Positions 31,718 to 40,875 of a DNA stretch of 64,000 nucleotides are shown one piece after another; position 1 is the first letter of the stretch; every line of letters begins with the position of its first letter. The notes under the pieces were generated by a model. The model worked only from the letters and a program-made list of their open reading frames with translations, was not told the DNA's origin and made no database searches. This DNA comes from an uncultured Candidatus Pelagibacter sp. (lineage in GTDB: Bacteria; Pseudomonadota; Alphaproteobacteria; Pelagibacterales; Pelagibacteraceae). The stretch covers positions 88,027-152,026 of the forward strand of contig CAJQSX010000023.1 in NCBI GenBank assembly GCA_905616465.1. Reading direction: 5' to 3'. The position numbers and the translations under genes are program-made.

Positions 31718-32491
31718 TTATAAGTATGGAGGTTTAAAATAACCTTTAGCAGATTCTGTGAAGATTTCATAACCATTTTCGGTAATTCCTAGCGTATGTT
31801 CAAATTGTGCTGATAGAGATTTATCTTTAGTTACTGCCGTCCATCCATCATTTAACATTTTAACAGGAAATTTGCCCGCATTAATCATAGGTTCTATAGT
31901 AAATGTCATGCCTGGTCTTAAATCCATTCCAGTATTTTTTTTACCATAATGTAAAATATTTGGAGGTTCGTGAAATATTGTACTTATACCATGTCCACAG
32001 AAATCTCTAACTACCGAAAAACCTTTTTCTTCAACATAGGATTGAATTTCAAATCCAATATCGCCTAGTTTAATTCCAGGTTTTAAAATCTTAATTGCCT
32101 TCATCATTGATTCATGAGTGACATTAATAAGGTTTTTTAATTTCACAGGAGATTTTCCTATACAAAACATTCTACTGGTATCTCCATAGTGCTCATTTAT
32201 AATTGCTGTAACATCAACATTCAAAGCATCCCCATCTTTTAAAATCCTTTCTTCAGAGGGAACTCCATGACAAACAACATGATTGAGAGAAGTACATAAA
32301 GATTTTTTAAATCCCCGATAATATTGTGGGGCAGAATAACCACCATTGTCTCTAATAAATTCATAACTGAGTTTATCAATTTGAGCTGTTGAAATACCTT
32401 CTTTGATATTTTTTGTAAGCATATCCAGAGTTTGTGAGGCAAGTTTACCTGCAATTCTCATTTTTTCAAATTTTTCAGAATAATCGTTCAT
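31718..32491 (-). CDS. map: Methionine aminopeptidase type I
   Basis: SLNHVVCHGVPSEERILKDGDALNVDVT, FCGHGISTIFHEPPNI, GMTFTIEPMI. Confidence 0.97.
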   Translation of the reverse strand: MNDYSEKFEKMRIAGKLASQTLDMLTKNIKEGISTAQIDKLSYEFIRDNGGYSAPQYYRGFKKSLCTSLNHVVCHGVPSEERILKDGDALNVDVTAIINEHYGDTSRMFCIGKSPVKLKNLINVTHESMMKAIKILKPGIKLGDIGFEIQSYVEEKGFSVVRDFCGHGISTIFHEPPNILHYGKKNTGMDLRPGMTFTIEPMINAGKFPVKMLNDGWTAVTKDKSLSAQFEHTLGITENGYEIFTESAKGYFKPPYL

Positions 32492-32576
32492 AAATAATTT
32501 TTAATTTTTAAGTAAATTATGTTAATTAATACTTTAAAAATTGAAGATAGAATAATACTTTATTTATACCCTAATA

Positions 32577-34196
32577 ATGAAAAAAAATAAATTAAAAATA
32601 TTAGATTGCACACTAAGAGATGGTGGATATTACAATAATTGGAATTTTAATATTGACTTGATTAATAAATATTTAAAAGTGATGTCAGATATAAAAGTTG
32701 ATTATGTTGAAATTGGCTTTAGGTCTGGAGAAAAAAAAGAATTCAGAGGTGCATGTGCATATTCAACAGATGAATTTTTAAATAACTTAAAAATACCTAA
32801 AAATTTGAATATTGCTGTAATGATTAATGGTGCAGAATTAATCAAAAATGATTTTTTAAAAAAGAAAAGTTCTTCTCTAAATAATCTATTTAAAAAATCT
32901 AAGTTTAGTAAAGTAAAATTGGTTAGAATAGCTTGTCACTTTTCAGAGATTTATAAAGTAATACCAGTAGCATCTAGAATAAAATCATTAGGATACAAGG
33001 TGGCTATTAATTTAATGCAAATTTCAGACAGAACAAATAATGAAATTCAAAAATTTTGTGATCTTGCAAAAAAACACAATATGGATGCTGTATATTTTGC
33101 AGATAGCACAGGAAGTTTAAATAGAGATCAAACTTTACAAATAGTTAAAAATTTTAAAAAGAATTGGAATGGAGATTTAGGAATTCATGCTCATGACAAC
33201 ATGGATATGGCAATGGAAAATGCAATGATTGCTTTAAACAATGGTGTGAATTGGATTGATTCCACTGTATTAGGAATGGGTAGAGGGCCAGGAAATGTAA
33301 AAACAGAAAATTTAGTTTTAGAATTAGAAAAAAGATTTAATAGAAAAGTAAATTATAATGAATTAATTAAATTAGTAGAAAATGATTTTTTCCCCCTGAA
33401 AAATAAGTATGGCTGGGGATCTAATGTTTACTATTATCTTTCAGGCCTTTATGGAATTCATCCCAGTTTTATACAGGGAATGCTAGGTGCAAAAACATTT
33501 AGCTCAGATGAGATTCTTGCAGTTATAGATAATTTAAAAACTGAAGGTGGAAAGAAATTTAGTGAAGATCTTATTAATACGCATAAACAATACTTTGTTG
33601 GAAAAGGAAAAGGAAAATATCAGCCAATTAAAAATATTAAAAATAGAGACGTTTTAATTCTTGGCTCAGGTGATGGTGTCAAAACTCATAAAATGGCCTT
33701 AGAGAGTTTTATTAAAAAATATAAACCATTTGTTGTTGCTTTAAATACACAAAACTCAATTAATTCTAAATTAATCAATACAAGAGCAGTCTGTAATACT
33801 CTGAGACTTTTAACTGATCATAAATCTTTTAAACATTTGCCACAAAAATTAATCCTGCCTTATCAAAGATTATCAAATTTAATAAAAGATAAGTTTAAAA
33901 AAGTAAAAAAATTAGATTTTGGTGTTGAAGTAAAAAATAATACTTTTAAGTTTATGAAATCTTCGGCAGTAATTCCAAATACTTTAGCAATTTCATATGC
34001 TTTAGGAATTGCTAATTGTGGAAAAGCAAAAAAAATTTATATAGCAGGTTTTGATGGTTATGAAGCTGAAGATCCAAAAAGAAGAGAGATGGATGAGCTG
34101 TTTGCTTTATATCAATCTTTAAAAAAAAAGGCAGAATTAACAAGTATTACACCTACAAAATATAAGGTAAAATCTTTATCAGTTTATGCTTTGTAA
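32577..34196 (+). CDS. HMGL-like (DRE-TIM) aldolase domain fused to a Rossmann-like C-terminal domain
   Basis: ILDCTLRDGGYYNNWNF, GIHAHDNMDMAMENAMIAL, DSTVLGMGRGPGN; C-terminal RDVLILGSGDGVKTH and IYIAGFDGYEAEDPKRREMDELF. Confidence 0.85.
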   Translation: MKKNKLKILDCTLRDGGYYNNWNFNIDLINKYLKVMSDIKVDYVEIGFRSGEKKEFRGACAYSTDEFLNNLKIPKNLNIAVMINGAELIKNDFLKKKSSSLNNLFKKSKFSKVKLVRIACHFSEIYKVIPVASRIKSLGYKVAINLMQISDRTNNEIQKFCDLAKKHNMDAVYFADSTGSLNRDQTLQIVKNFKKNWNGDLGIHAHDNMDMAMENAMIALNNGVNWIDSTVLGMGRGPGNVKTENLVLELEKRFNRKVNYNELIKLVENDFFPLKNKYGWGSNVYYYLSGLYGIHPSFIQGMLGAKTFSSDEILAVIDNLKTEGGKKFSEDLINTHKQYFVGKGKGKYQPIKNIKNRDVLILGSGDGVKTHKMALESFIKKYKPFVVALNTQNSINSKLINTRAVCNTLRLLTDHKSFKHLPQKLILPYQRLSNLIKDKFKKVKKLDFGVEVKNNTFKFMKSSAVIPNTLAISYALGIANCGKAKKIYIAGFDGYEAEDPKRREMDELFALYQSLKKKAELTSITPTKYKVKSLSVYAL

Positions 34197-34221
34197 TAAC
34201 TTGTTGAAATAAAAAATAATA

Positions 34222-34947
34222 ATGAAATATTATCTGGTAATACCCGCAAGATATAATTCTAAAAGATTCCCAGGAAAGCCCCTGATTGATATTTGTGGCA
34301 TTCCAATGATAATCAGAACATACAATCAATGTAAAAAAGTTGTTCCTAAATCTAAAATTTTGATAGCAACTGATGATAAAAGAATCCAAAAAGTCTGTGA
34401 AAAGGAAAAAATTAATGTAATTATGACTTCAAAAAAGTGTCTAACAGGTACAGATAGAGTTGCTGAAGTTGCAAAGAAATTTAAAGCTGATTTTTATTTA
34501 AATATACAAGGTGATGAACCTTTATGTAATCCTACTGATATTAAAAAATTATTAACTGCTGCAAAAAAAAATCCAAAAACTATAATTAATGGTTACACCG
34601 CAATTAAAGATAAAAAACTTTTTAATTCAGGAAATATTCCCAAAGTTGTATTTAGAATGGATGGAAGGTTACTATACCAATCAAGAGCCCCTATACCAAC
34701 CACGAAAGACAAAAAATTTATAAAATCTTGGAGACAAGTATGTATCTATTCACTTCCTTTTAAATCATTAGCTGCCTTTAAATCAGTAAGAAATAAAACT
34801 CCACTAGAAAAATTGGAGGATTGTGAATTATTAAGATTTCTAGAGCTTGGATATGAGGTAAAAATGATTAAGATGTCTGATAAATCAATTTCTGTTGATA
34901 CAAAAGATAACTTAACTGAAGTAATTAAAGAAATTAAAAAAGGTTAA
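34222..34947 (+). CDS. KdsB-like 3-deoxy-ulosonate cytidylyltransferase
   Basis: VIPARYNSKRFPGKPL, IATDDKRI, LTGTDRVAEVA, INIQGDEPL-like NIQGDEPLC. Confidence 0.87.
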   Translation: MKYYLVIPARYNSKRFPGKPLIDICGIPMIIRTYNQCKKVVPKSKILIATDDKRIQKVCEKEKINVIMTSKKCLTGTDRVAEVAKKFKADFYLNIQGDEPLCNPTDIKKLLTAAKKNPKTIINGYTAIKDKKLFNSGNIPKVVFRMDGRLLYQSRAPIPTTKDKKFIKSWRQVCIYSLPFKSLAAFKSVRNKTPLEKLEDCELLRFLELGYEVKMIKMSDKSISVDTKDNLTEVIKEIKKG

Positions 34948-35031
34948 AAAATAAATAAATAACCTTAATTAATCTACCAAGGGACAATTTATATCAATTG
35001 ATAAATTTTTAATCTATTATAATGAACTCAT

Positions 35032-36615
35032 ATGCTTAAGTCTCCTTTTAAAACTAGAAATCCCAAAGATTTTAAAATATTAATTTTTTATCCAAATCTA
35101 CATATGAGTGCTCTAATGCCTCAGTCGGTTGGTATCTTTACAGCCTTACTCAAACAAGAGGGTTATCCTTTAGATCTCTTTGATTGCACTTATTACGAAG
35201 ACATTGATTCTTTAACTCTTGGAAAAAATACCAATGAAGAAAAAGTTGAAAATAGAAATGTCCATAAGTATGACAATACAGAATGGCATGAAAGAGGTGT
35301 AAAGCCTAAAAATGGTATTGTTGAAGCCTTTAAAAAGAAAGTAACAACCTTTAAGCCAGATTTAATTTTAGTTTCAGTTCTTGAAAGCACTTATTATCTA
35401 GCAATAGATTTGCTTAAAGCAATTCCTGAAAAAGATCGAACATATAAAACTTTTTTTGGAGGTGTCTTTGCAACTTATGCAGCGAATAAAATTATTAAAA
35501 ATGATCTTGTTGATTATGTTTGTAGAGGTGAGGGTGAGGGTGCCGTTGTCGAAATGGCAAATGCACTTAGTTCTGGTGGCAGAATTGATCAAATCAAAAA
35601 TTGTACTGTAAAGGGTGAGGGAAATATTTTTAGAAATAATATGCGACCTCCTATAGATATTGACTCGGTACCAATACCAGATTGGGATTTATTTGAGTCC
35701 GGAAGTCTCTATAGACCCATGCAAGGAAAAATATGGAGAGCCGTAGGTTTTGAAACGCAAAGAGGATGTCCCTACACATGTACATTTTGTAATTCGCCTT
35801 CTAATAACGTTGAATATAAAGCAGAGACTGGAGGAAAGTTTCATAGAAAAAAAAGTATAGGGCGAATGAAAAAAGAATTAGATTTTTTAGTTAAAAAATA
35901 TGATCCTAATTTAATTTATTTTGTTGTTGATACTTTCTTGGCAATGTCCAACAGAGAGTTTGATGAATTAAAGGAACTTTATTCAGACTATAAAATTCCT
36001 TTTTGGATGAATACTAGAGCAGAAACTATTAATGAGTATAGAGCTGCAGGTTTAGCAGAGATGAACATGTTAAGAATGAATATTGGAATTGAACATGGGA
36101 ATTATGATTATAGAAGAAATTATCTCAAACGTAATGTAAAAAATGATGTTCAAATAAGAGCATTTCAGATTGCTGCAGAACATGATTATGCATCTTGCGC
36201 AAACAGTATTATTGGAATGCCAGATGAAACTAGGGATCTGATATTTGATACCATAAATTTTGTTAGAGAACTTCCAGATAGTATTGATGCTACTGGAGCA
36301 TTTATTTTTGCCCCTTATCACGGCACACCATTAAGAGACCTTGCTATTAGAAAAGGTTATATAAATGATGAAGAAATATGCTCTTTATCAAATACGAGTG
36401 AAAGCATGTTAAGAATGCCAACTATATCAAAAAATGAAATTCAAGGATTGGCCAAAACTTTTAGCCTATATACAAAATTTCCCAAAGAAAGATGGCCAGA
36501 AATTAAGATTGCAGAAAGTGATGGTGCAGAAGGTACGAAAATGATGGATAAATTAGGAAAAGAATTTGATAATACTTATAGACAATTTGCTAGTGCGTCA
36601 GACCTACACGACTAA
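35032..36615 (+). CDS. B12-binding-domain radical SAM protein
   Basis: GCPYTCTFCNSPSNN (CxxxCxxC) radical SAM cluster; N-terminal FYPNLHMSALMPQSVGIFTALLKQEGYPLDLFDC plus FFGGVFATY cobalamin-binding-type domain. Confidence 0.87.
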   Translation: MLKSPFKTRNPKDFKILIFYPNLHMSALMPQSVGIFTALLKQEGYPLDLFDCTYYEDIDSLTLGKNTNEEKVENRNVHKYDNTEWHERGVKPKNGIVEAFKKKVTTFKPDLILVSVLESTYYLAIDLLKAIPEKDRTYKTFFGGVFATYAANKIIKNDLVDYVCRGEGEGAVVEMANALSSGGRIDQIKNCTVKGEGNIFRNNMRPPIDIDSVPIPDWDLFESGSLYRPMQGKIWRAVGFETQRGCPYTCTFCNSPSNNVEYKAETGGKFHRKKSIGRMKKELDFLVKKYDPNLIYFVVDTFLAMSNREFDELKELYSDYKIPFWMNTRAETINEYRAAGLAEMNMLRMNIGIEHGNYDYRRNYLKRNVKNDVQIRAFQIAAEHDYASCANSIIGMPDETRDLIFDTINFVRELPDSIDATGAFIFAPYHGTPLRDLAIRKGYINDEEICSLSNTSESMLRMPTISKNEIQGLAKTFSLYTKFPKERWPEIKIAESDGAEGTKMMDKLGKEFDNTYRQFASASDLHD

Positions 36616-37093
36616 AAATTTTTTTTAGAAATATTTTTCTCGAAATAATAGTTTCAATAATTGCTGAAAATAATATTGTTGATACTAATGTGTTACCAAA
36701 AAATGGTAAAGCAAGAGAATAGCATGCAATCAGCCCTTCAAGGGTATAACCATAAGATCCAAGGGACCAGACACCAAAGTTTGTAATTACGAAGAAAATG
36801 ACAGCACCCATTAAAGCACCTGCAATTCTAGATAGTTTTCTTGTAAGAAAAAATTTTGAAGACAATCCTACAACAATAACGCTACCCCAAGTAAAAAGTG
36901 TAATAGCATGAAATCCTATAAACAGATCTGTAATTAGGAAGCTTAGTATTAACGCAGGTAGGTATCTTACCCCTAATAAAGCTGGAACATAAAAACTCAA
37001 GGCCATCAAACTAGTAAAATTTGGTGGGTGAGGAATAAAGCGGCTAGCTGCCAAAACTAGAAAGATGCCTATGCTTACTTTTAGATAATTCAC
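36590..37093 (-). CDS. Small multi-TM protein, DUF6580-like; candidate S-component/permease for corrinoid
   Basis: 167 aa, about 5-6 hydrophobic segments; RFIPHPPNFTSLMALSFYVPALLGVRYLPALILSFLITDLFIGFHA; 61 bp downstream of the BtuB-like receptor on the same strand. Confidence 0.7.
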   Translation of the reverse strand: MNYLKVSIGIFLVLAASRFIPHPPNFTSLMALSFYVPALLGVRYLPALILSFLITDLFIGFHAITLFTWGSVIVVGLSSKFFLTRKLSRIAGALMGAVIFFVITNFGVWSLGSYGYTLEGLIACYSLALPFFGNTLVSTILFSAIIETIISRKIFLKKIFSRVGLTH

Positions 37094-37154
37094 TATAAAA
37101 CTATATTGAACTTAAAAAAAATAAGCAAGTGCAAAGGCAATTTTATTTTTATCT

Positions 37155-39137
37155 TTAGTATGTTTTTTTAATACCAAAATTATAACTTCTATCCATTTGA
37201 TTGTAGTCTTGAGTAGTTTGATATTTTTTATCAAAAACATTGGTAATACCAAAGTAAAGATTATAGACATTTAAGTAATTATATCTAACTGACAAATCAT
37301 TTACTAAATAACTTTCTAGTTCTGCATCTGCAAATGATGCTCCATTTCTATTAACATTACCAGTTCCATAGTCTCTTGCTTCATCAGACCATTTAGTTCT
37401 TAAGGTTACATCTAAATCGTTATAACCAGGAACTTTTAAATTCGTAATTAAATTTACTAAATTTCTTGGAACTCTAACCATTTGTGAGCCAATCTGGCTA
37501 TTATTAGGATTGTCTTGTTCTGCACCATCATAAGTTTGAGTGTATGTGTAATTGAAACCAAAATTCAACATATCATTTAATTTATATTTAGACATAAATT
37601 CTAAACCTTGTGATTTAGTTGTGCTTGGGGAGTTCTGTGTAGTTGATCCAGATCCAGCTGCTTTGTTCCCACTCCAACCTTCAAGTGCATCAAAATATTT
37701 AACGTTAAAGTAAGTTAAATCTATAAATAAATCTGGACTTATAGATTTTTCAATTCCAAAATCATAACTTTGACTATTTTCTGCTGATACATAAGGCAAT
37801 GAATCTTTTCCTCCATTATTTCTTGAATTCCATACAAAAAGCATTTCATATAACGAAGGAAATCTATAACCGGTTCCATATGAAGATTTTAACTTGGTAG
37901 CTTTATCATCAAACACATAAGCAAGTGTCGCTCTATGTGAATCTTCGTTTGAACCACCACCCGCAAGTGAATGTTCATCAAATCTTGCACCAAAAGTAGC
38001 ATAGATATTATTTGTTAACTTACTTTGATAATCAAAATATTGAGATGTAACATAAGCATTCGAGTCTATTCTTCCAGTTTCGTCTTTATTATATCCCATT
38101 TGGTCGTCCTCTCTCTCTAGTCCAAATACAATACTATTATCTAAATTAAAGTTATAATTACCTTGGTAAAGATAGGCATATCTATCACCATAGTAATTAT
38201 CTTGAGCTGTATTTTTACTACCAGGTGCAGCAGCATAAATTCTTTTGATGTAGGTATTTGCAACAGTAAATTTATTTGTAAGCTTTTCTATTGGTTTATA
38301 TATCAAGCTAACGTTTGTTGCTGATTCTACAGCGTCTACTTCCTCACTATGAGTACGAGTAGCTGAACAACCGAATAAACTAGATACACATACTGCATCA
38401 TATTGTAGATATGTTTCAGCAACTCTTACATTACTTTGTAGTTCCAATGTATCTGAAAATTTATCACTAAAACTAGCTACTAATCCATTATTTCTATATC
38501 TATCCTTTTCACTATTATGATCCATTTGTGAAATTCCATCAGTCTGAAATCTTTGTAAGCCAATATAATAATTTTTACTTTCATCTCCACCTGAAACAGA
38601 AGTAGATAAATTATGTGTACCATGAGAACCTGTGGCGTAATTTACATCTTTTTTAAAACCAGGCTCTCCTTTTTTTGTAGTAATATGTATAGTTCCACCT
38701 ATAGCACCACTTCCATAAATTGAACTTTGATTGCCTTTTAAAATTTCAACTCTTGATACTTGGCTAGTTAAAATATTATTAAATTCAAAATCATTAGATA
38801 CACTTGAAGGATCTGACATTTTAACACCATCTATATAAACAGTAGAGTATCTTTTGGGCATACCCCTTAATTGAATTGCTGATGATGTTCCGTGTCCACC
38901 ACTTTGAAAGAAATTAGCACCTGTTGTGGACGTGCTTAATGCGTCTCCTAAAAAATATTCAGTAGAATTATTAAAAAATTTTTCATCAAGAATAGTTGTT
39001 GACGTACCTATAGTTGATAAAGACTGTGGTTTTTTGCTTGCTGAGATTACAATTATAGGAATTTCTTTTGAAAAAACTGAGCTTGTAATTAAAATAAAAT
39101 AAAAAAATATAAATACTCTTAACATCATTTGACACAT
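37155..39137 (-). CDS. btuB: TonB-dependent outer-membrane receptor, BtuB-like
   Basis: Signal peptide, plug domain (IQLRGMPKRYSTVYIDGVKMSDPS, VSRVEILKGNQSSIYGSGAIGGTIHITTKKG), C-terminal aromatic end; preceded by cobalamin riboswitch. Confidence 0.88.
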   Translation of the reverse strand: MCQMMLRVFIFFYFILITSSVFSKEIPIIVISASKKPQSLSTIGTSTTILDEKFFNNSTEYFLGDALSTSTTGANFFQSGGHGTSSAIQLRGMPKRYSTVYIDGVKMSDPSSVSNDFEFNNILTSQVSRVEILKGNQSSIYGSGAIGGTIHITTKKGEPGFKKDVNYATGSHGTHNLSTSVSGGDESKNYYIGLQRFQTDGISQMDHNSEKDRYRNNGLVASFSDKFSDTLELQSNVRVAETYLQYDAVCVSSLFGCSATRTHSEEVDAVESATNVSLIYKPIEKLTNKFTVANTYIKRIYAAAPGSKNTAQDNYYGDRYAYLYQGNYNFNLDNSIVFGLEREDDQMGYNKDETGRIDSNAYVTSQYFDYQSKLTNNIYATFGARFDEHSLAGGGSNEDSHRATLAYVFDDKATKLKSSYGTGYRFPSLYEMLFVWNSRNNGGKDSLPYVSAENSQSYDFGIEKSISPDLFIDLTYFNVKYFDALEGWSGNKAAGSGSTTQNSPSTTKSQGLEFMSKYKLNDMLNFGFNYTYTQTYDGAEQDNPNNSQIGSQMVRVPRNLVNLITNLKVPGYNDLDVTLRTKWSDEARDYGTGNVNRNGASFADAELESYLVNDLSVRYNYLNVYNLYFGITNVFDKKYQTTQDYNQMDRSYNFGIKKTY

Positions 39138-39224
39138 CTATTGTTAAGCCTCATAAAAAATATGAAACTTGTTAATTAATGCCGATGCTAATTAAAATTG
39201 TAGAACTAGACTTTTCCTGGCCAT

Positions 39225-39340
39225 TGTTCAACAGCGGACTATACTGGATGGTACTCGGGCTTAACTTATATTAGCTTAACCGTTGCAGGAACAGTTAATG
39301 ATTTTCACATTATTCCCCATCATGATTCAGTACAGTTAAT
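39225..39340 (-). ncRNA. Cobalamin riboswitch (aptamer core)
   Basis: Minus strand reads ...GGGGAATAATGTGAAAATCATTAACTGTTCCTGCAACGGTTAAGC...AGTTAAGCCCGAGTACCATCC, matching the conserved GGAA..GTG.AAATC..CTGT.CC.GCAACGGT..AAG.CCGA.ACC (B12-box) order. Confidence 0.85.
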
Positions 39341-39367
39341 ATTTAATGTATAAAATAAATAAATCAA

Positions 39368-40135
39368 TCAAATTTTTAGATTTATATTAATTGATCTTCT
39401 CACTTCGTCTTCTGGAATATCTAATTTTTTTACAGAATGCCAAGATAAATCAGATTTTATGAAGCAATATAAATTCTTTTTTTTAAACGGGAAGGTCATA
39501 GTCTCTTCAAAATTTTCATTAAAAGTTGAATTATTCTTTTCATCAAAAAGTCCATTTTTATTGTTGTAAAAGTTTTTCATTTTTGAATTATAAAAAGTTG
39601 TTCCTATACTTAAATTTTCTAAATTTTTAGATGGAAAATATAGCATCAAAGATAGAAGTTTAGATTTTTGATCAGTGTGTGGATGGATAAAAGATCCCTT
39701 ATACATGTAAGAGAATTGAAAAAGACGTTGAAAATGTGAATATAAAAATTTTTGAATTAAATTTTTTTTTATTTCATTTTGCACAAGTTTTGGTTTTCTG
39801 ATCAGTGAATAAAGATTCTTTAAATTTGTTAGATTTTTTAAATCAACTAATCGAGAAATAATTATTTCTTTTTTTAATTTATTTAACAAATCTATACAAA
39901 ATTTGTCATTAAATTTTTTTTCTAAAATTTCTATTGATAAATTTTTATCTTTATTAAGAGATTTGTAAAAGTCATCACGATTATCAACACTACGTTTTTT
40001 TCCAATATCAGGAGTTAAATCCTCTATCCCTTCTTTTGGAAAATTGTCATCTAAAGACTGATATTCTGAATCATCTAAAAAATTTTCTATAATAAAAATA
40101 TAAAATGGTTTTTTTTGTACGAATTTAATTTCCAT
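39368..40135 (-). CDS. Putative 2OG-Fe(II) oxygenase-like protein
   Basis: GSFIHPHTDQKSKLLSLMLYFPS (HxD) with distal His SDLSWHSVKKL and following Arg residues (DEVRRSI). Confidence 0.65.
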   Translation of the reverse strand: MEIKFVQKKPFYIFIIENFLDDSEYQSLDDNFPKEGIEDLTPDIGKKRSVDNRDDFYKSLNKDKNLSIEILEKKFNDKFCIDLLNKLKKEIIISRLVDLKNLTNLKNLYSLIRKPKLVQNEIKKNLIQKFLYSHFQRLFQFSYMYKGSFIHPHTDQKSKLLSLMLYFPSKNLENLSIGTTFYNSKMKNFYNNKNGLFDEKNNSTFNENFEETMTFPFKKKNLYCFIKSDLSWHSVKKLDIPEDEVRRSININLKI

Positions 40136-40162
40136 AAAAATTAATTATATCACTTAAATTAT

Positions 40163-40855
40163 TTAAATTATTTTAATTTTTTTTTCTATAGTTATTTTGT
40201 CCATGCTTATATTAGCCCTATATGCCAAAAAATTTACTCCAGCCTTTTTCGCGAGTATATAATTTTTGTAGTATATTGGATCTATATCTTTTGCTACTTT
40301 GAAATATTCCATATTTTGAATTTGAACTAAAAATAACAAATATGCTTTATAACCTTTATTTATTGCATCAATGAGTGTTAGCAAATGTTTTGAGCCTCTT
40401 GAAGTTATCGCATCTGGAAATTCTGCCGTATTTTTATCTCTAAAAAGAGTAACATTTTTAACCTCAATAAAGGTTTTTTGGTTATTTTTTTTTACAAGAA
40501 AATCAAACCTTGTTTCTTTGTTAAAAAATACTTCAGGTTTTATCAAATCATTATTTTGAAGTTCTTTAATTAAATTATTTTCTAATCCATGATGAACAAT
40601 TTTATTAGCCATATGTGTGTTAACACCAACTAAATTTTTTCTACTTTTTATTATTTCTAAACTATATTTAAGTTTTCTTTTTGGGTTATCATTGGGTTGA
40701 ATGTAAACATCGTTACCCTCATCTAACAATCCTTTCATAGAACCAGTATTTGGGCAGTGCGCTGTGACTATTTTTTTATTTACCTCTACATCAGTAAAGA
40801 AACGCTTATATCGTTTGATTAGTTTGCCTTTTATTAAAGACTTGGTAAATTCCAT
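40163..40855 (-). CDS. sfsA: SfsA family protein (ORF track start 40891; likely start MEFTKSL)
   Basis: KGKLIKRYKRFFTDVEV, AHCPNTGSMKGL, FPDAITSRGSKHL SfsA motifs. Confidence 0.9.
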   Translation of the reverse strand: MEFTKSLIKGKLIKRYKRFFTDVEVNKKIVTAHCPNTGSMKGLLDEGNDVYIQPNDNPKRKLKYSLEIIKSRKNLVGVNTHMANKIVHHGLENNLIKELQNNDLIKPEVFFNKETRFDFLVKKNNQKTFIEVKNVTLFRDKNTAEFPDAITSRGSKHLLTLIDAINKGYKAYLLFLVQIQNMEYFKVAKDIDPIYYKNYILAKKAGVNFLAYRANISMDKITIEKKIKII

Positions 40856-40875
40856 TACTAAACTATACATTTTAA

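Noticed and set aside
34993-35002. ATCAATTGAT palindrome before the radical SAM gene
   Set aside because: 10-bp A/T-rich palindrome; common by chance here and no partner element
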